This document shows positions 63,240-64,000 of a DNA stretch of 64,000 nucleotides, in pieces. Under the pieces are notes generated by a model that worked only from the letters and a program-made list of their open reading frames with translations, did no database searches and was not told the DNA's origin. Origin of the DNA: Liolophura sinensis (lineage: Eukaryota > Mollusca > Polyplacophora > Chitonida > Chitonidae); contig NC_088307.1 in NCBI RefSeq assembly GCF_032854445.1, forward strand, positions 25,930,046-25,994,045, given 5' to 3'. Position 1 is the first letter of the stretch, and every line of letters starts with the position of its first letter. The translations under genes were made by a program, and so were the position numbers.

Positions 63240-64000
63240 CTTCAATTTTCTGTTTAGTTACGTGTTAATTATTAAAGAGGCTATTTGTACCAGTGATTGT
63301 GGCAAAAAGTCAATCAGCGCAGATTCAACCGATTTAATAATTACTTTTAAAAAATATCAGCCTCCTTTGAGCACCTCGCATACATACAGGGTGGCAATTG
63401 TGTAGAATCGGTAATTAGGGTTCCTAAAATGTATAACCCTGGTCGCGTTATATTTTTTTCAAACTTAAACCTGTTGGAATAATTTCAACATTATCGGTAT
63501 AAATGGTACACGTATACGAGTATGATATTTTCTGGAAGACAATAATTTCAGCAATTCTTGGTAAATATAAACAATTTGATTTGATTACAGAATCTGGATT
63601 TTTTGTCGAAAATATAACATCTTTAAACGTCCAGTGTCACTGAATACACAAGTGTCTTAACCATTTTAGTCTGGAACTTGTTTTGGACCGAAGTTCCGAT
63701 TTAATCATTAGTATTCTTAAAAACTTTTTGCTAACTTGAATGCCAAAACTTGGTGGAAACTGTACAACTCCAGCGCAGAGTCAGCTATCAAAAAAATCGA
63801 CAATATCGCCGAATGGAAACTAAACAAATCTATGCCATAACCCATATTCACAATACGCCGGGATTACCGAATGCTACAAATCAAATGGAATTGAGTGTGT
63901 CGTATATTTTCAATTTATTAATTGAATTGTCGAGTCCATAAGACAAGTCGCTCAACGCGACAGCCTCTTAACAGAGTTTTTCGTATGCTTTAAGTCGGCT
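63240..64000. other. Right end of window, nothing recognised
   Basis: No gene, SINE or array seen. Confidence 0.5.

Noticed and set aside
1-64000. LINE or DNA transposase coding sequence
   Set aside because: No reverse transcriptase, endonuclease or transposase motif was seen in any frame; only non-autonomous elements are present.

Overview
This is an animal nuclear genome window: intron-split genes with GT-AG junctions, AT-rich introns, many short tRNA-derived SINEs, MITE-like inverted-repeat elements and minisatellites. The dominant SINE tail (a box reading roughly ttgagtacggcgtaaaacac followed by (aaat)n) and a second family ending in acgttaaaccccaagcactc are, from general knowledge, typical of marine molluscs. 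A bivalve or gastropod is therefore my best guess. Species cannot be read from the window.

Two protein-coding genes account for all convincing coding sequence, and they are convergent (tail to tail). Gene 1, plus strand, about 740-21844: the 3' part (16 exons, 983 residues) of an EDEM3-type ER mannosidase-like protein of ER-associated degradation. It has the GH47 catalytic domain, a protease-associated (PA) domain and a long acidic C-terminal exon. The signal peptide and first GH47 segment lie left of the window. Gene 2, minus strand, about 61691-31744: an apparently complete TRPM-family cation channel in 24 exons. It has an N-terminal TRPM homology (SLOG/LSDAT-like) region, six transmembrane segments, a YGE-type pore loop, a TRP helix and a coiled coil. 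All its exon phases agree except at the last junction, where a roughly 125 bp duplication carries a second copy of the terminal acceptor. The two products have no obvious shared pathway; their adjacency looks incidental.

Layout: 1-21844 EDEM3 exons and introns, with 24, 109, 71 and 36 bp tandem arrays; 21845-31743 intergenic, with MITE fragments, SINEs and imperfect repeats and no convincing gene; 31744-61691 the TRPM gene, with 101, 42, ~57, 19 and 46 bp arrays and many SINEs; 61692-64000 upstream of the TRPM start, with SINEs and a CA/TA microsatellite.

The most unusual signal is that three independent tandem arrays (after EDEM3 exons 8 and 15 of the window and after TRPM exon 17) are built from units copied across an exon/5' splice-site boundary. 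Each array strings many decoy donor sites directly behind the real one. All coordinates were derived by hand from reading frame, splice phase and family motifs; no searches were run.
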